From Lyophyllum atratum (Eukaryota > Basidiomycota > Agaricomycetes > Agaricales > Lyophyllaceae), in NCBI GenBank assembly GCA_014905825.1, contig JACGCN010000002.1, positions 248,001-312,000 of the forward strand: DNA of 64,000 nucleotides, given 5' to 3'. The notes beneath the pieces are model-generated. The model was not told the origin of the DNA and did not search any database. It was given only the letters and a program-made list of their open reading frames with translations. Position numbers and translations under genes: made by a program. Of the stretch, positions 11,096-22,869 are shown in pieces. Numbering within the stretch: the first letter of the stretch is position 1; every line of letters starts with the position of its first letter.

Positions 11096-13106
11096 ATGGC
11101 ACCGGATTCAGTCCAGTACCCTGCTACCGTCAGTGTACAACGGTTTAGAACTCTCTTCGCCTCCTTGTTTGTTACGCTGGGTTCAGGGACAAATTATGTG
11201 CGTATCTATTCTTTTTTGAAGGTCTGACTGACCTTCCAAGTTTCGCAGGTATTTTCGGGTGAGTAGCAGTCGTCGCATTTCTTGGAACCCCTGGACGTGC
11301 AAGAAGGCCTTACCATCTTCAAGGCTACGCTCCCCAGCTCGGTTCACGGCTTCAAATTACGCATACGCAGCTGAATATTGTTGGCATGGCCGGTAGTAGT
11401 GAGTCTTTTGTGGATTAGAGGTTTATAAGCGGTCCTGATACACGTGTATAGTCGGCGTATTTGGTACCGCACTGGTCTGGGGTCGTATCGTGGACTTACA
11501 CGGCCCCCGAATCTTGCTTGTTTCAGCTCTGGTACTGCTCATGACAGGCTACTCCGGCATGCGACACATATTTGATGCTGGCGTTCCAGCGTCGTCCACC
11601 ACGATTTCATCTTTGACGTTCTATCTCCTAGTATTGTGCGGCTTCATGACGGGGGCAGGTGGCAGTGCTGGCTTAACTGGTGCCGTAAACTCGACAGCGA
11701 AAACCTTTCCGGACAAAGCGGTGAGACTCCGATTAATCCTATCACGCAACTCGTATCTTATAGTTCTGCAGCGGGCAACAGCCATTGGGGTTGTTATGTC
11801 AGGTTTTGGGCTCTCCGCGTTCCTATTTTCGACTATCTCGCGAGTTGAATTCGCAGGAGACACTTCATCATTTCTACTCTTACTATCACTTGCGCCTTCG
11901 ATCCACATGTTCATCGGATACTTCTTCGTCCGTCCGATACCTCTACCTCCAATCGATCCTCCAACTGGTGTCGAGCAACGTATGCCGCATCTGGAGCCAG
12001 GCGCTCGCGATGACCAGGACAACGAAAGCACTCCACTGATAAGGGAAGAAGAAAGTGACACGATGTACGTCAATACGATTGCAGAAGAGCCATGTTTATA
12101 CTTATCCGAATTCAGTGCTCCTCACTTGCCGTCAACGCACGCTGCGTTTCATCAAGGCAACCTCCCTAATGTGTATGGCCGCAAGTTATGGGCCACCGAA
12201 GACTTTTGGCTCCTTTTCATTACTAAATCTCTGTGTACGTTACTCTGTTGTATCTTAGTCCGTACACAAGACGCTGACCTCCCAAACTCATAGTAAGTGG
12301 GACTGGTGTGATGTGTTCGTCGTTGTCTTGCATCGGTATAGCATTCCTGACGTGTGATCGCTAGTTATCAACAACGTGGGATCGATGTCTCAAGCCCTCT
12401 ATGCCAAGTCGACCGCTATGTACAACCCAATAGAAGCAGCTCGCTGGCAAGCCGACCAAGTCTCTACAATCAGTGTCCTCAACTGTTTAGGTCGCATCTT
12501 TATAGGTATGACACCTCCTGTAACAACCTGCAGATGCTAATTGCAATCAGGTCTGATTTCTGACTATGGAAGGAATCGTTTCCGCCTTCCAAGATCCTAC
12601 TCGCTCGTTCTAGTCTCGATGTTTTTCCTTATCTCGCAGATAATGGCCACGATGATTGACGACATCTCTAACCTTTGGATGGCCAGTGCGATGCTTGGCC
12701 TTGCACATGGGAGCATGTTATCGCTCGCCCCGAATGTGTGTCTTGAATGGTTTGGCATACGTATGTTTTCCTCCCATCTGCTCTGTGATTATTCACATCA
12801 AGTAACTGTACAGCTCATTTCTCTGAGAACGTGGGCTACCTAGCCCTAGCCCCGATCCTTTTGGGCCACCCGTTCTCTATAATCTTCGGACGAAACCTCG
12901 ACTCGCACGACACCCCCAGTCCCGCCGAGCCCCTTACCTTCACCTTCAGCGGCGGGGGGCAGTGTATGCTAGGACGAGAGTGTTACGTTGATGCCCTGTA
13001 CCTGACCACGGGAGCATGTTTCCTTGGTGTTTTGCTTAGCTGTTGGGCGTGCTGGCGGGATCGAAATAGACTGGTAGATGGCTTGAGGACATCCTCAGGG
13101 AAATAG
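11096..13106 (+). CDS. Nodulin-like MFS transporter, paralogue 2 (intact)
   Basis: Second member of the four-gene family. The start ATG at 11096 (CCACC upstream, MAPDSVQYPATVSVQRF) leads into LFVTLGSGTNY. A 10-nt microexon (GTATTTTCGG) between two introns then supplies the VFS residues, as in the other copies. Later motifs: GYAPQLGSRLQITHTQ, GRIVDLHGPRILL, FMTGAGGSAGLTGAVN, GYFFVRPIPLPP, NVYGRKLW, INNVGSMSQALYAK, and a last exon reading HFSENVGYLALAPILLG. It ends in CWACWRDRNRLVDGL and a TAG at 13104-13106. All exon phases match, so the gene looks functional. Length is about 510 residues. An in-phase intron inside the central hydrophilic loop (GT at about 12,064) is likely but could be read through. 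Confidence 0.85.
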
Positions 13107-13190
13107 CGAAGTAATGACCGACATATACTCTTCTTTACTACTTTGCTACGACGGCTGCAACGAGATGTTGCATTCAAGACGCTGATTGCG

Positions 13191-13231
13191 TAGTGATAGT
13201 GATAGTGATATTACCCACGGGCGGTCCCGAC
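13191..13231 (+). repeat. Left arm of a 41-bp inverted repeat
   Basis: This stretch begins with TAGTGA-type hexamer units and ends in ATTACCCACGGGCGGTCCC. Its exact reverse complement occurs at 18750-18796, where one extra hexamer unit is inserted in the microsatellite part. The two arms enclose transporter paralogues 3 and 4, both of which are damaged. The repeat sits 85 bp downstream of the stop codon of paralogue 2. Confidence 0.75.
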
Positions 13232-13781
13232 TGTTTGGACAAGGAATCTAATCTAAGAGTCTAATCAACTCGTTGAAGTTATTGAGATCCGAGGCTTCTG
13301 AAAATGCTGGTCGACTTCACTTCATTACCTTGTCCTGGGTCCAACCTCCGTCCCCTTCCCTTCTGGTCGCCAACCTTTGTTTGATATTGAAAGAGCCTCA
13401 GCCAAAATCCGGGCCCTTCTGGCTATAAGCATCGATGCTGCTGCATACCTGCAAGGTGCAGAGTCGCCAGCGGCGGAATCCCAGTCCCGACTGGATTGCT
13501 GATGCCCAAGGATCATGGGAAGGAAGCTTAACCTACGGCTCCCGGGGAAGTCGGATTAGTGAGTCTTTGAATCGTAATCTAACTAGAGCCTACTTTGACC
13601 TAGTCACAGGTTGACCTCGGAGTTGTCGCGTGGATCAATGGCGCTCGCGGATGTCTTTAACTAGGGCCATTGCTGCGATCCTACACATCACTTGCGCTGG
13701 AGGTCCACCCAGAAACATTTACAGCTCCGGAGGGGTGTTGATCTCCGATTGGCGCAACGTTCAGCGTGATTCCCTTGCGGC

Positions 13782-15846
13782 ATGGCAGACAAGCTGCTCA
13801 AGTACCCTGGCCTGCTCAGCGTGCCACGCTTCACAACACTTTTAGCCTCACTGTTTGTCACACTGGGTTCTGGTACAAATTATGTGTCATGGGCTGTTGC
13901 CTTTTGGATTTGCAAGTGACGTTGAGAGTTATCAGGCTTGGTCAGGTCAGTAGCAGCCTCACTGGTTTTGCTACGTCCCTTTGATATCTGACGGCCATGA
14001 CATTATAGCTTACGCACCTCAATTGGGCTCACGGCTTCATATTACGCATACTCAGCTAAATATGGTTGGATTGGCCGGGAACGGCGAGTATTCTTTTCAG
14101 CTGGGGAGGTTTACAACTGGTTTTGATGACGTGCATAGTCGGTGTGTTCAGTAGTGGACCAGTATGGGGACGTATGGTGGATCTCCATGGCCCTAGGATC
14201 TTGCTCGCTTCAGCCTTCGTATTGCTTCTGACCGGATACTCGGGCATGCGGTTCATCTTTGACTCCGGGATCCCTGAATCTTCGACCAGCATTTCCACTT
14301 TCATGTTCGCCATCCTCGTGTTATGCAGCTTCATGACAGGAGCAGGCGGGAACGGTGGCTTGACTAGTGCCGTCAATTCGACAGCGAAGACATTCCCAGA
14401 CAAGGCGGTGAGAGACTTAGGCCCATTCCAACAATGTTGTCCCGTTGCTTACTGTTTGCCAGCGCGCGACCACAACCGGAGTTGTTTTATCAGGATTTGG
14501 GCTGTCCGCCTTCCTATTTTCAACCATATCGCGTGTGGGGTTCGCTGGAGATACATCGTCGTTTATCCTCCTACTTTCACTCGCTCCATCGATTCCTATG
14601 ATCTTCGGATAGTTTCTCATCCGTCCTATACCCTTATCTCCGATAGAACTTGCAACTGCTGTGGAACAGGGTGGGCAAAAATGGCGCGGAGAGACTGGGG
14701 TGATGGGCAACGAGGATAGCGAAACCCGTGCGCTGTTATCAAGAGAATTGAATTGTCCCATGTGAGTTAGGCCTGACCGCCTGACTGTGAGACTGCAATT
14801 TTGACCTGGATACACATTAGCGCTCCTGTCAGGCTTTCGAGGGATGCTTCACTCACTCAGGGTCTGCCTCCCAACGTATATGGCCGTCAAATGTGGGTCA
14901 GCAAAGACTTCTGGTTGCTATTCACCATTGTATCTCTTTGTACGTCATAGCGTCAATCTAAAATGTAGGCTAATTACTGAACTGCCCTTCGCAGTGAGTG
15001 GTACCGGTTTGATGTGTATGTTTCCCTTCGCTTCGTGTACTCTTCAGTGCTTAATCTGTGAATAGATATCAATAACGTGGGATCGATGTCTCAAGCCCTT
15101 TACGCCAAGTCGGTCACCCTCTACGACCCAGCAGAGGCAGCCCGTTGGCAAGCCAGCCAGGTCTCCACAATCAGCCTACTGAACTGGTAGGCCGCATACT
15201 TATAGGTATGCTTAAAGATTTGCACTATCAAGTATCTGCTCATCAGATACAGGCTTGGTTTCCGATTACGGGAAGAACCGTTTCGACTTTCCAAGATCAT
15301 ACTCCCTCGTGTTTGTTTCATTCTCCTTCTTCATCTCCCAGGTCGCCGCTGCCAACATCGAGAACATCCACAACCTCTGGATTTCCAGCGCAATTCTCGG
15401 CCTGGCACATGGAAGCATTTTCTCGCTCTTGTCGAACGTGTGTATCGAGTGGTTTGGCTTGGGTATGCTCCTTTAAACCTTCTCCCATCGTCGACTCTCT
15501 TATGCGTTCATACCTGCCTACTGTAGCTCATTTCTCTGAGAACGCGGGATACCTGGCCGTTTCACCAATCGTTGCGGAGAACCTATTTTCTATTGCCTTC
15601 GGGCACACCCTTGACGCGCATGGAACGTCTCCGAGCGCATCGCTTGCGTCCCCGACAAGCATGGGCGGGCGCTGTATGGTAGGACGTGCATGTTATGTCG
15701 AGGCCCTATATTTGACTATGGGCGCGTGTTTCGTCGCCATTGTGCTCAGTATTTGTGCAGGTTGGCGGGACAGAAAGCTGTTGAGGAGAGGTTTGACGAT
15801 GTCAGGCCGAAGGATTGAGGTCATTTGGAAAGAGAATGACGAGTAA
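13782..15846 (+). pseudogene. Nodulin-like MFS transporter, paralogue 3 (broken)
   Basis: All exons of the family are recognisable: MADKLLKYPGLLSVPRF at the start, LFVTLGSGTNY, AYAPQLGSRL, GRMVDLHGPRILL, FMTGAGGNGGLTSAVN, INNVGSMSQALYAK, and a final exon ending in the polar tail KENDE with a TAA. Two lesions break it. In the conserved GYFF/IRP helix the tyrosine codon TAC is TAG (14610-14612). Near 15,185, where the siblings read LNCLGRIFIG, one nucleotide is missing, which shifts the frame into an immediate stop. The second intron-phase site uses a GC donor (intron 14084-14138) instead of GT. A product truncated at the first stop would keep only about the first half of the helices. Assembly error could explain one lesion but hardly both. 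Confidence 0.8.
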
Positions 15847-16481
15847 TGAATCATGAATCGACGCCCCACATTAATATTGTACGCTCTACACACACTTTTT
15901 CTTCCCTCTATAACCCTCCTCGCCATATGCATCAATATCCTAGACTGTCCTGCTCATTTCTTCCCGACGATAGTTGGCAATTCCAGGATGAGGATACCGA
16001 TTGAGATCCTATCCCTATTCGTCATGCGTTGTACCCCTAGTACTCTCCACTGCGAGACATGGTAGATACATTCACGAAACGAAAACGATTGACCGTCACA
16101 AAGTCTCGTCGACGGATGTATATTATTTGTCCGACGAAGCACCCACATCGACATGCTACATGGAGGCTGAAAACACGTACCATAAGTACCGAGTTCTACG
16201 ACGCTGACAGCTCCAGACGCACGTAGAAACGACGTAGAACCCGGGCGGAATAGGATAATAGGGTATCTAATCAGGATCTTATCTTATCTGACCGCTGAGT
16301 TGGGGTGGGCATCTTCCTCCAATTACTAAGTCGACACCATGATCACACCCATGATGCAATCATTGCAGCCCAAAATGAACTTGGACTTGGATCACACATA
16401 ATAAGCTTGCTATCCCGATAAGCTGGCCTCTATCGACTGCCACAATATCTATCGAGTAGTAAACTTCCCCCGTCCCCCAGG
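15847..16481. other. Spacer between transporter paralogues 3 and 4
   Basis: 635 bp without a recognisable gene. It holds the 3' end of paralogue 3 and the upstream region of paralogue 4, with ATCTTATCT/GATAAT-type stretches near 16,250-16,290 that resemble the AT-rich parts upstream of the sibling genes. Nothing else is supported. Confidence 0.4.
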
Positions 16482-18468
16482 ATGGCGTTCAACTCGAATC
16501 CAATCGAATATCCTGCTCTCATGAGTGTACCACGACTCACAACTCTCGCTGCCTCGTTGCTGGTTACCTTGGCTTCTGGGACAAATTATGTGGGTATTCA
16601 GCTGTCCTACTTTTTTGCACTTGTTAGTGACGTTTACAGCTATCAGGTTTATTCAGGTGATTACTTGACCCCCAGCATGGGACCGCGAGTCATTACTGAT
16701 TATCTCTCAGCTTATGCCCCGCAGCTCGGCACACGGCTTCAAATCTCGCACACACAGTTAAATGTGGTTGGAATAGCTGGGAATAGTGAGCATCTTGTCA
16801 TAAGTTGAAGACGTCTACTCGGTCTTGACAGGATGAACAGTTGGCGTGTACATCAGTGGACCGGTCTGGGGTCGTATCGTGGACCTTCGCGGTCCCCGAA
16901 TCCTGCTTGCTTCAGCGTTTATCTTGCTTCTGGCAGGGTACTCTGGTGCGCGACACATATTTGATTCTGGGATCCCTGCCTCTTCGACCACGATTTCAAC
17001 GTTCACATTCTCTGTCCTAGTATTTTGCAAGGCGATGACAGGCGCCGGCAGCAACGGAGGGTTGATGAGTGCTGTGAACTCGACGGCGAAAACGTTCCCC
17101 GATAAAGCGGTAGGAAAATTTTTCTTGATAGTATGTTCATGACTCATACTTAGCCAGCGTGCAACAGCCACTGGCATTGTGTTATCGGGTTTGGGAATCT
17201 CCGCTTTCCTCTTTTCGACCATTTTCCGTGTAGAATTCCCCGGAGACACTTCGTCATTTCTCCTTCTTCTATCTCTCGGTACATCAATACCCATGATTCT
17301 TGGATACTTCTTCATCCGCCCAGTACCCCTGCCTCCCATCGAGCGCGAGAATGAGGTCACGCTTTACCAGGACAGCGAACGAAGTTCAATACTAGCACCT
17401 GAAGAACGCATTACAAAGTGAGTTTACTTCATTCAAATGAAGGATCTGAATAGTCATTTGAAATCAGCGCTGCTCTCACTCAGCTGGGTGTCGTTCCCAA
17501 CCTGTTTGGCTATGAGTTGTGGATCAGCCTCTCGACTTTTGGCTCCTTTTCGCTATTTTATCGATATGTACGTTGAGATATTATCATTTTGAAAGGCAGG
17601 CAACACTTACTGATTTCTTCTGGCAGTGGTTGGGACGTTCTTAATGTGTATGGCTTCTTTCACAAGCAAGGAAGGTTGGTTTTAAATTTGTGCGCAGATG
17701 TCAACAACGTCGGGTCGATTTCTCAAGCACTCTACGCAACGTCTACGGTGATTTACAACCCGATAGAAGCAGCTCGCTGGCAGGCCGATCAAGTCTCTAT
17801 CACCAGCCTATTTAACTGCTCTGGCCGTATCGTTTTAGGTTTGTCCACACAGAGATTCATCCCACAGTCATACACATGCTCAACGAACTCCGAGTCAGGC
17901 GTAGTCGCTGACTACGGCAAGAACCGATTCAACCTTCCACTGTCCTACTCACTGGTGCTCGTCTCGTCATTATTTTGCATCTCGCAGGTCATTATCGCCA
18001 ACATCGACGATGTCCACAATCTGTGGATGGCCAGCGCTATGACCGGCCTCGCATACGGAAGCACGTTATCGCTCTTCCCACATGTATGTATAGAGTGGTT
18101 TGGCATGTGTAAGCTCCTTTTATTTGTTAGAGACCTGTTGTATATCTTACTGGAGGTGTGTCACAGTGCATTTTTCCGAGAACTGGGGTTATCTAGCTGC
18201 AGCGCCGCTCGTCGCTGGCAATGTTTTTTCATTCGTATTCGGGCGCACCCTCGACTCACATGATACTAGCGCTGCGGATCCCTTTGTGCCTCCTGCGGGT
18301 CCTGTGAGGCAGTGTATGTTGGGACGCCAGTGCTATGTCCATGCGCTTTACTTGACCATGGGGGCTTGTTTTCTTGCCATTGTACTGAGCGGTTGGACAA
18401 GCTGTCGATATCGTAAGATGCTAGCAAGACGCCGGATGATGTTGAGGCGGGGAATTGATGTCTTGTGA
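16482..18468 (+). pseudogene. Nodulin-like MFS transporter, paralogue 4 (frameshifted)
   Basis: The family pattern is complete: MAFNSNPIEYPALMSVPRL, LLVTLASGTNY, the VYS microexon, AYAPQLGTRLQISHTQ, GRIVDLRGPRILL, GYFFIRPVPLPP, VNNVGSISQALYA, HFSENWGYLAAAP, and a TGA at 18466-18468. In the exon that reads KLW..DFWLLF in the siblings, two extra nucleotides lie between TGGATCAGC and GACTTTTGG (about 17,526-17,533). The frame changes there, and the following helix would be read as STFGSFSLF. After the lesion the correct frame gives DFWLLFAILSI and joins the next exon in phase. The next exon also diverges (LVGTFLM where the siblings have LSGTGLM), as expected after loss of constraint. A sequencing error is possible. 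Confidence 0.7.
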
Positions 18469-18749
18469 TGAACGGCGTAATGCGTACTTCTGGACTCTAG
18501 TCCTGCAGACTGACTATGAACATCACATATACTCCTCACAACAAAATATATCATATACCACCATACCATTACCGTTCATGATTCCTAATCCTCCAAAGCT
18601 CTGTTATATATCATGTGTACAACTTCTTCTGAGGCCTGCCTTTACTAACTTTTCTTCCCCATTCGCATCACAGGCATTTTTGAAATACTGATCCATCCGT
18701 AGCGTACACTTGATGCATGTACGTAGTACGGAAGCCCCACATGTTCCTC

Positions 18750-18796
18750 GTCGGGACCGCCCGTGGGTAATATCACTATCACTATCACTATCACTA
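18750..18796 (-). repeat. Right arm of the 41-bp inverted repeat
   Basis: Reverse complement of 13191-13231 with one additional 6-bp ATCACT-type unit. It lies 281 bp past the stop of transporter paralogue 4. Flanking bases outside the two arms (TTGCG on the left, GGGGG on the right) do not form a target-site duplication. Confidence 0.75.
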
Positions 18797-19145
18797 GGGG
18801 GACCTACGGCCCGGGCCTATACAGATATTTCAATAACCTTTTCTGCTGCTAAGCGCTTCTCCAGAGCTGCCTACGCCGTACGTGTACGAGACTCAAGAGA
18901 AAGAAACTTCTATAACTTTGAAAGACTTGAGAGGAGGCATAAGGAGTCGGACCGCCTTGCAATTGTAGTCAAAGACTCGAAATTTACACGCGGTTTAGGT
19001 AGGTGATAGTGTGAGGACGAAAATACATAGAAGGATGATACAACGCCCGAACGAAGAATTAAGGATACTGTCAAGTCTAATGGTGATGATCTACAAATGC
19101 TTTGCTACGGAAACACATCCAGTCCAATGGAACACAGTAATCGGG

Positions 19146-22100
19146 TCATATCAATGCTTGTCGAACGTAAAACTGCTTGGCTGCCCCCAACAAGCGGGTC
19201 TGCTCCTCTACCCAGCTTGCCTGTACTTTCGCCTTTACCTGCTGCCTCACCTCATGGTTAATGCTCTTAATCGTCACAGTAAACGCCCCCGATATCGGTC
19301 GGTGGTCTGCCACGTTTACTTCGTACCGCTGGTAATGCAGCTGATGGACCCGACTGGGGACGCGTGAGCGCCACAGGATACGGTCGCACCATGCCGGGGA
19401 TCGACGTTTCTCTGAAGTATCGTACTCGTCGGTGCGAGGATCGTATTTGTATGTAGGTGGAAAGGTGAGTTGGCCCTCTGAGAAGCCACGGAATCGACAG
19501 GCGCGGTTGAATTTGATCTCGCGAAGGAGCTGGTCGTGGGGGTATAGACTGGCGAGGTCGTGAGCACGAATGGCAGAGATGATCGCGTCCCGTCTGTGAT
19601 CGATACGGTAATTCATATCTCCGCTGACCTGGAGGAAGAGAAGATGTGTTGTCAGTGACGAACGAGTCTTGGAAATGTAGGTAACGCACAATGACAATCT
19701 CATGATCCAAAACCATCGTTCCATCCCCTCCTCCAACGTATGCATAGGGATGATGTGACTCTGGGAACACCGTCTTCTCTTCTAGAATGGCAGCGACGTC
19801 GGCATTACGTTGGCGGACCCCGTTCTGTCCAGCAGCAAGATGACAATTGATTAGGCAGACAGAAGTATCCTCGATCATGAAACGCGAAACGATCCCGCCC
19901 TACATCATCACCGATGTCAGCAAAGTGGTCATAGATTAAAGGAAGGAATAGCGACCTTGTTACCGTACCTCCCACCCATTCCTCTTTTGATAGTGGTGAT
20001 CGAAGCATCCCGGAGAGAGCCCCGCTCCGAATTCTTCACTAGGACACAGGTGAACAGGCCGACCAGGCTCTCAGTATGGACGACTGAGTAAGCCTCTTCC
20101 GTTGGCATGGCTTGACGGATTGCGATCAAAATGCGGTCGTACCACCGCCTGTAAGCACCAGTGACTTTCTCAGAAAGCCCGCCGTCTTCCAATTTCTTCT
20201 TCCCCAGCAGGACGTTCTTTGCAGTCATCTTGCGACTTTCGAGGTCGATGACTTCTTGGAAGCCAAAGCAGATTATGTCTGGCGACTCGACGCTTTGCAA
20301 CGCGTCGGTGAAGAAGTTGACATTCGCAGGCTCCCCCGTCAGCGAATCTGGCCGTGCAGCGTCGCAGTTCCATGAAATGAGAAGGACCTCCAGATGTCGA
20401 GTCCTGCTGAACAATTGTTCCTGCTTCCAAAGTTCTTCATCTGTGGGACGTGATTAGCTCATCCTCTTCCAACAGCACAATAGTAATACGACTTGCCAAC
20501 CCAGTCTAATCCAAGGAGCCCGTCCCAGAGCCTAAGCTGCTCATCCCTCCCGATGCTGACCACACAGAGCCTTCCGATCTTATCTATTCCATAATGATCC
20601 ACCGACATCTTCAATACCGGCAATCCAGGATGCGCAGCCCACGAATTCGTCACCACCCACGGTTTCTGCGTCACATCCAAGGCAGAGATCATCCCGCTCC
20701 TCCCACCAGCCCATAACCGATTGTTCACGCCTTCCACGCTCGTCACGTCCGAAGTCGCGACCTTCATCACTTCCACACACTTAGGGTATCCGTCTTCTGT
20801 TTCCAGCGCCCAGACGGACACGAAGCCAGCCTCGTGCCCCATGTACACAAACCCAGGCAGAGAAGGGATTATCGTCGCAGACGTCACCGCCCCTACGTGT
20901 TCAGTAGGCGTCATCGATCGCGTCCCATTCCCAGGTGTGAAGATGTCGTACACCCGCACGACGGGTATCTTGAGAACGCCAGTGATGACCTGCTGGTCGT
21001 TCCGCGACGCAGTCCATAATTTTCCTCCCACGATCTTCACGAAGTCCTGCTTCTCCGCGATCCGCACCACCCGCGGCTGGGTATACTGCAAGGATATATC
21101 CTCCCCACTGGCGTCTGGTGCGAAAATAAGCCCCTTGCCGGAGTCATCGAGCGTCACCATGCTGCGGCCGTGTCGGAATACGTGCGTCACAGCATGAAGA
21201 TGTGCGGAATGCTTCGAGGCCACGACTGTGCCTGTCCGAGCATCCAGCTCCAATATATGACCCTCCTTCGTGCCTAACCACAGCACGAGCCCACGGTCCG
21301 CCCTATTGGCCGACGGTCTGAACTCCATGCTCGTAACCTTGACCTCCTTGTGCCCCAGATCTTTCGTGTCAAGCGAATACACCGGGACGTCGGACATGGC
21401 TAGATCGTAAATTCTGATGTGGTGGTGGTGTGCCACTACGGCCGTCGTGCCAGCGACCGAAGCAACCCCCGTGAACGCGTGAACATGTATCTTAGGCTCC
21501 GGATAACCTTCACGGAAGGAGAGTACTGGTGGACGGCGGGATGTGCGGGAACGATCGGGCAATGTGTCAACCATCTGGATCTTGGAATCATCTTCTTCCC
21601 CAGAATCCTCGTCTGACGAAGGAGATTGTGCCCGACGCGCAGGTGGCAGCTTGTCACCAAGAGCAATGGTGCGCGTGGGCGGAGGCGGGAGCCTAGCTGA
21701 CCCCAACGGTTTACGGTCGGTAGCGGAAATTGGCGAGGGGACTGGTGAGTCGGGTAGGCTAACGTGGGATGGGATGGCGACTTGCGGGCGGATAGGGAGA
21801 CGCGGGGGAGTATTTTCTTCAGGTGGGGAAGCAGTAGAACGACGGAGAGGTAGTCGTGGTGGTGGTGCGAGATTAGAAGATGAGCTTGCTGGAGAAGTTT
21901 CGAACCCTGCCGGGGAAGCGGGCGTCATGAAGCGTGACGGTGGCCGTGGTGGAAGAGAAGATTTCGAACTCGCGCTTAGGTCAGCTTCGCTGGTTGCTAA
22001 GCTTGATTCACTTGAATGAGCACTGTGATGGTGCAATGTGTTATGTCTTCTGATAGGCAGGGAAGGGAGGACAGATGGGGTAACGTCTGCATCTTCGTCG

Positions 22101-22869
22101 TCGGAAAAGGGGCTAACACCACGCAGGGCGGATGCACTAGTAGAAGAGTCGGACATGTCGCCTGGACTTTGTGTTCGAGGCGCCTGAAGGAAAGAGGGAT
22201 CAGGGGATTTTCCTCGACGATATGGGACTGGTGGCTTGTTCAAAGAACTCGTACTTGCTGTGGGTGTATCGGGAAGGTGTGTATTAGTGATGTTTTGGTG
22301 TTGCGAAGGAGGGGGTGTGGAGGCGCTGTAGAATGAAATCAGCCCGTGACTAAAGTCGGCTGCCCAACCCCGTGAATCATAACCTACAATTTATGCCTCA
22401 ACGATGATATGCTTTGGCCAGAGAGTTCATAGTTTGACGGAGAACTGTTTGGCGGGAGACTCGCTGGGCTTACCCGTTGGCTCCCATTGGCTCCTGGTGG
22501 AACGGGGACAGGTCGAAGAAGTGGCGATGGCAGCGACGCCGGCACTGGGGAGCTAGCCACGGTCTTAGGAGTGCGAGCAGGTGGCGGTGGCGGCGGTGGT
22601 CGTTTCGTGCCGACCTTAAGGTCAGACGACGATGAACTCGGACGAAGATTTTTGGCATCCGAGGGGTCGTTCGGATGTGTGTTTGACGTTGCACGTGGGC
22701 GAGGGCTCACTGGTGTGCTTGATGTTAAAAAGTCTCCTTGATTCCCGCTGCTGTGTCGTTGGTGCGACTTGGGAGATATGTTCGCGGCTAATTGTTCAAA
22801 CTTGGACCGCAGGCTCTGCACCGCTGGCGGGCGCTCCGTGTCGATATTGTCGGATGTATGTCGCTCCAT
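19146..22869 (-). CDS. Inositol-polyphosphate 5-phosphatase with WD40 propeller
   Basis: Removes the 5-phosphate from phosphoinositides or inositol polyphosphates; works in the cytoplasm or at membranes in phosphoinositide signalling and traffic. Five exons join in phase to 1,162 residues. Residues about 1-430 are a Pro/Ser-rich disordered region. Residues about 435-770 form a WD40-type beta-propeller (for example LRLWDGLLGLDWV). The IPPc catalytic domain follows. Its motifs are SWNCDA, CFGFQEVIDLESRK, GRYGNKGGI, INCHLAAGQ, SGDMNYRID, RSPAWCDRILW and ADHRPISG, so all catalytic signatures are present. The domain order resembles plant FRA3-type 5-phosphatases. Intron 20441-20496 has a GC donor (G|GCAAGT). 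The start at the ATG at 22867-22869 (MERHTSDN) is preferred; another in-frame start lies 30 nt upstream. The C-terminus ends in a charged helix without a lipidation motif. Confidence 0.88.

Noticed and set aside
13191..18796. The 41-bp inverted repeat as terminal repeats of an autonomous transposon
   Set aside because: No transposase lies between the arms and the flanks show no target-site duplication; only the rearrangement idea was kept.
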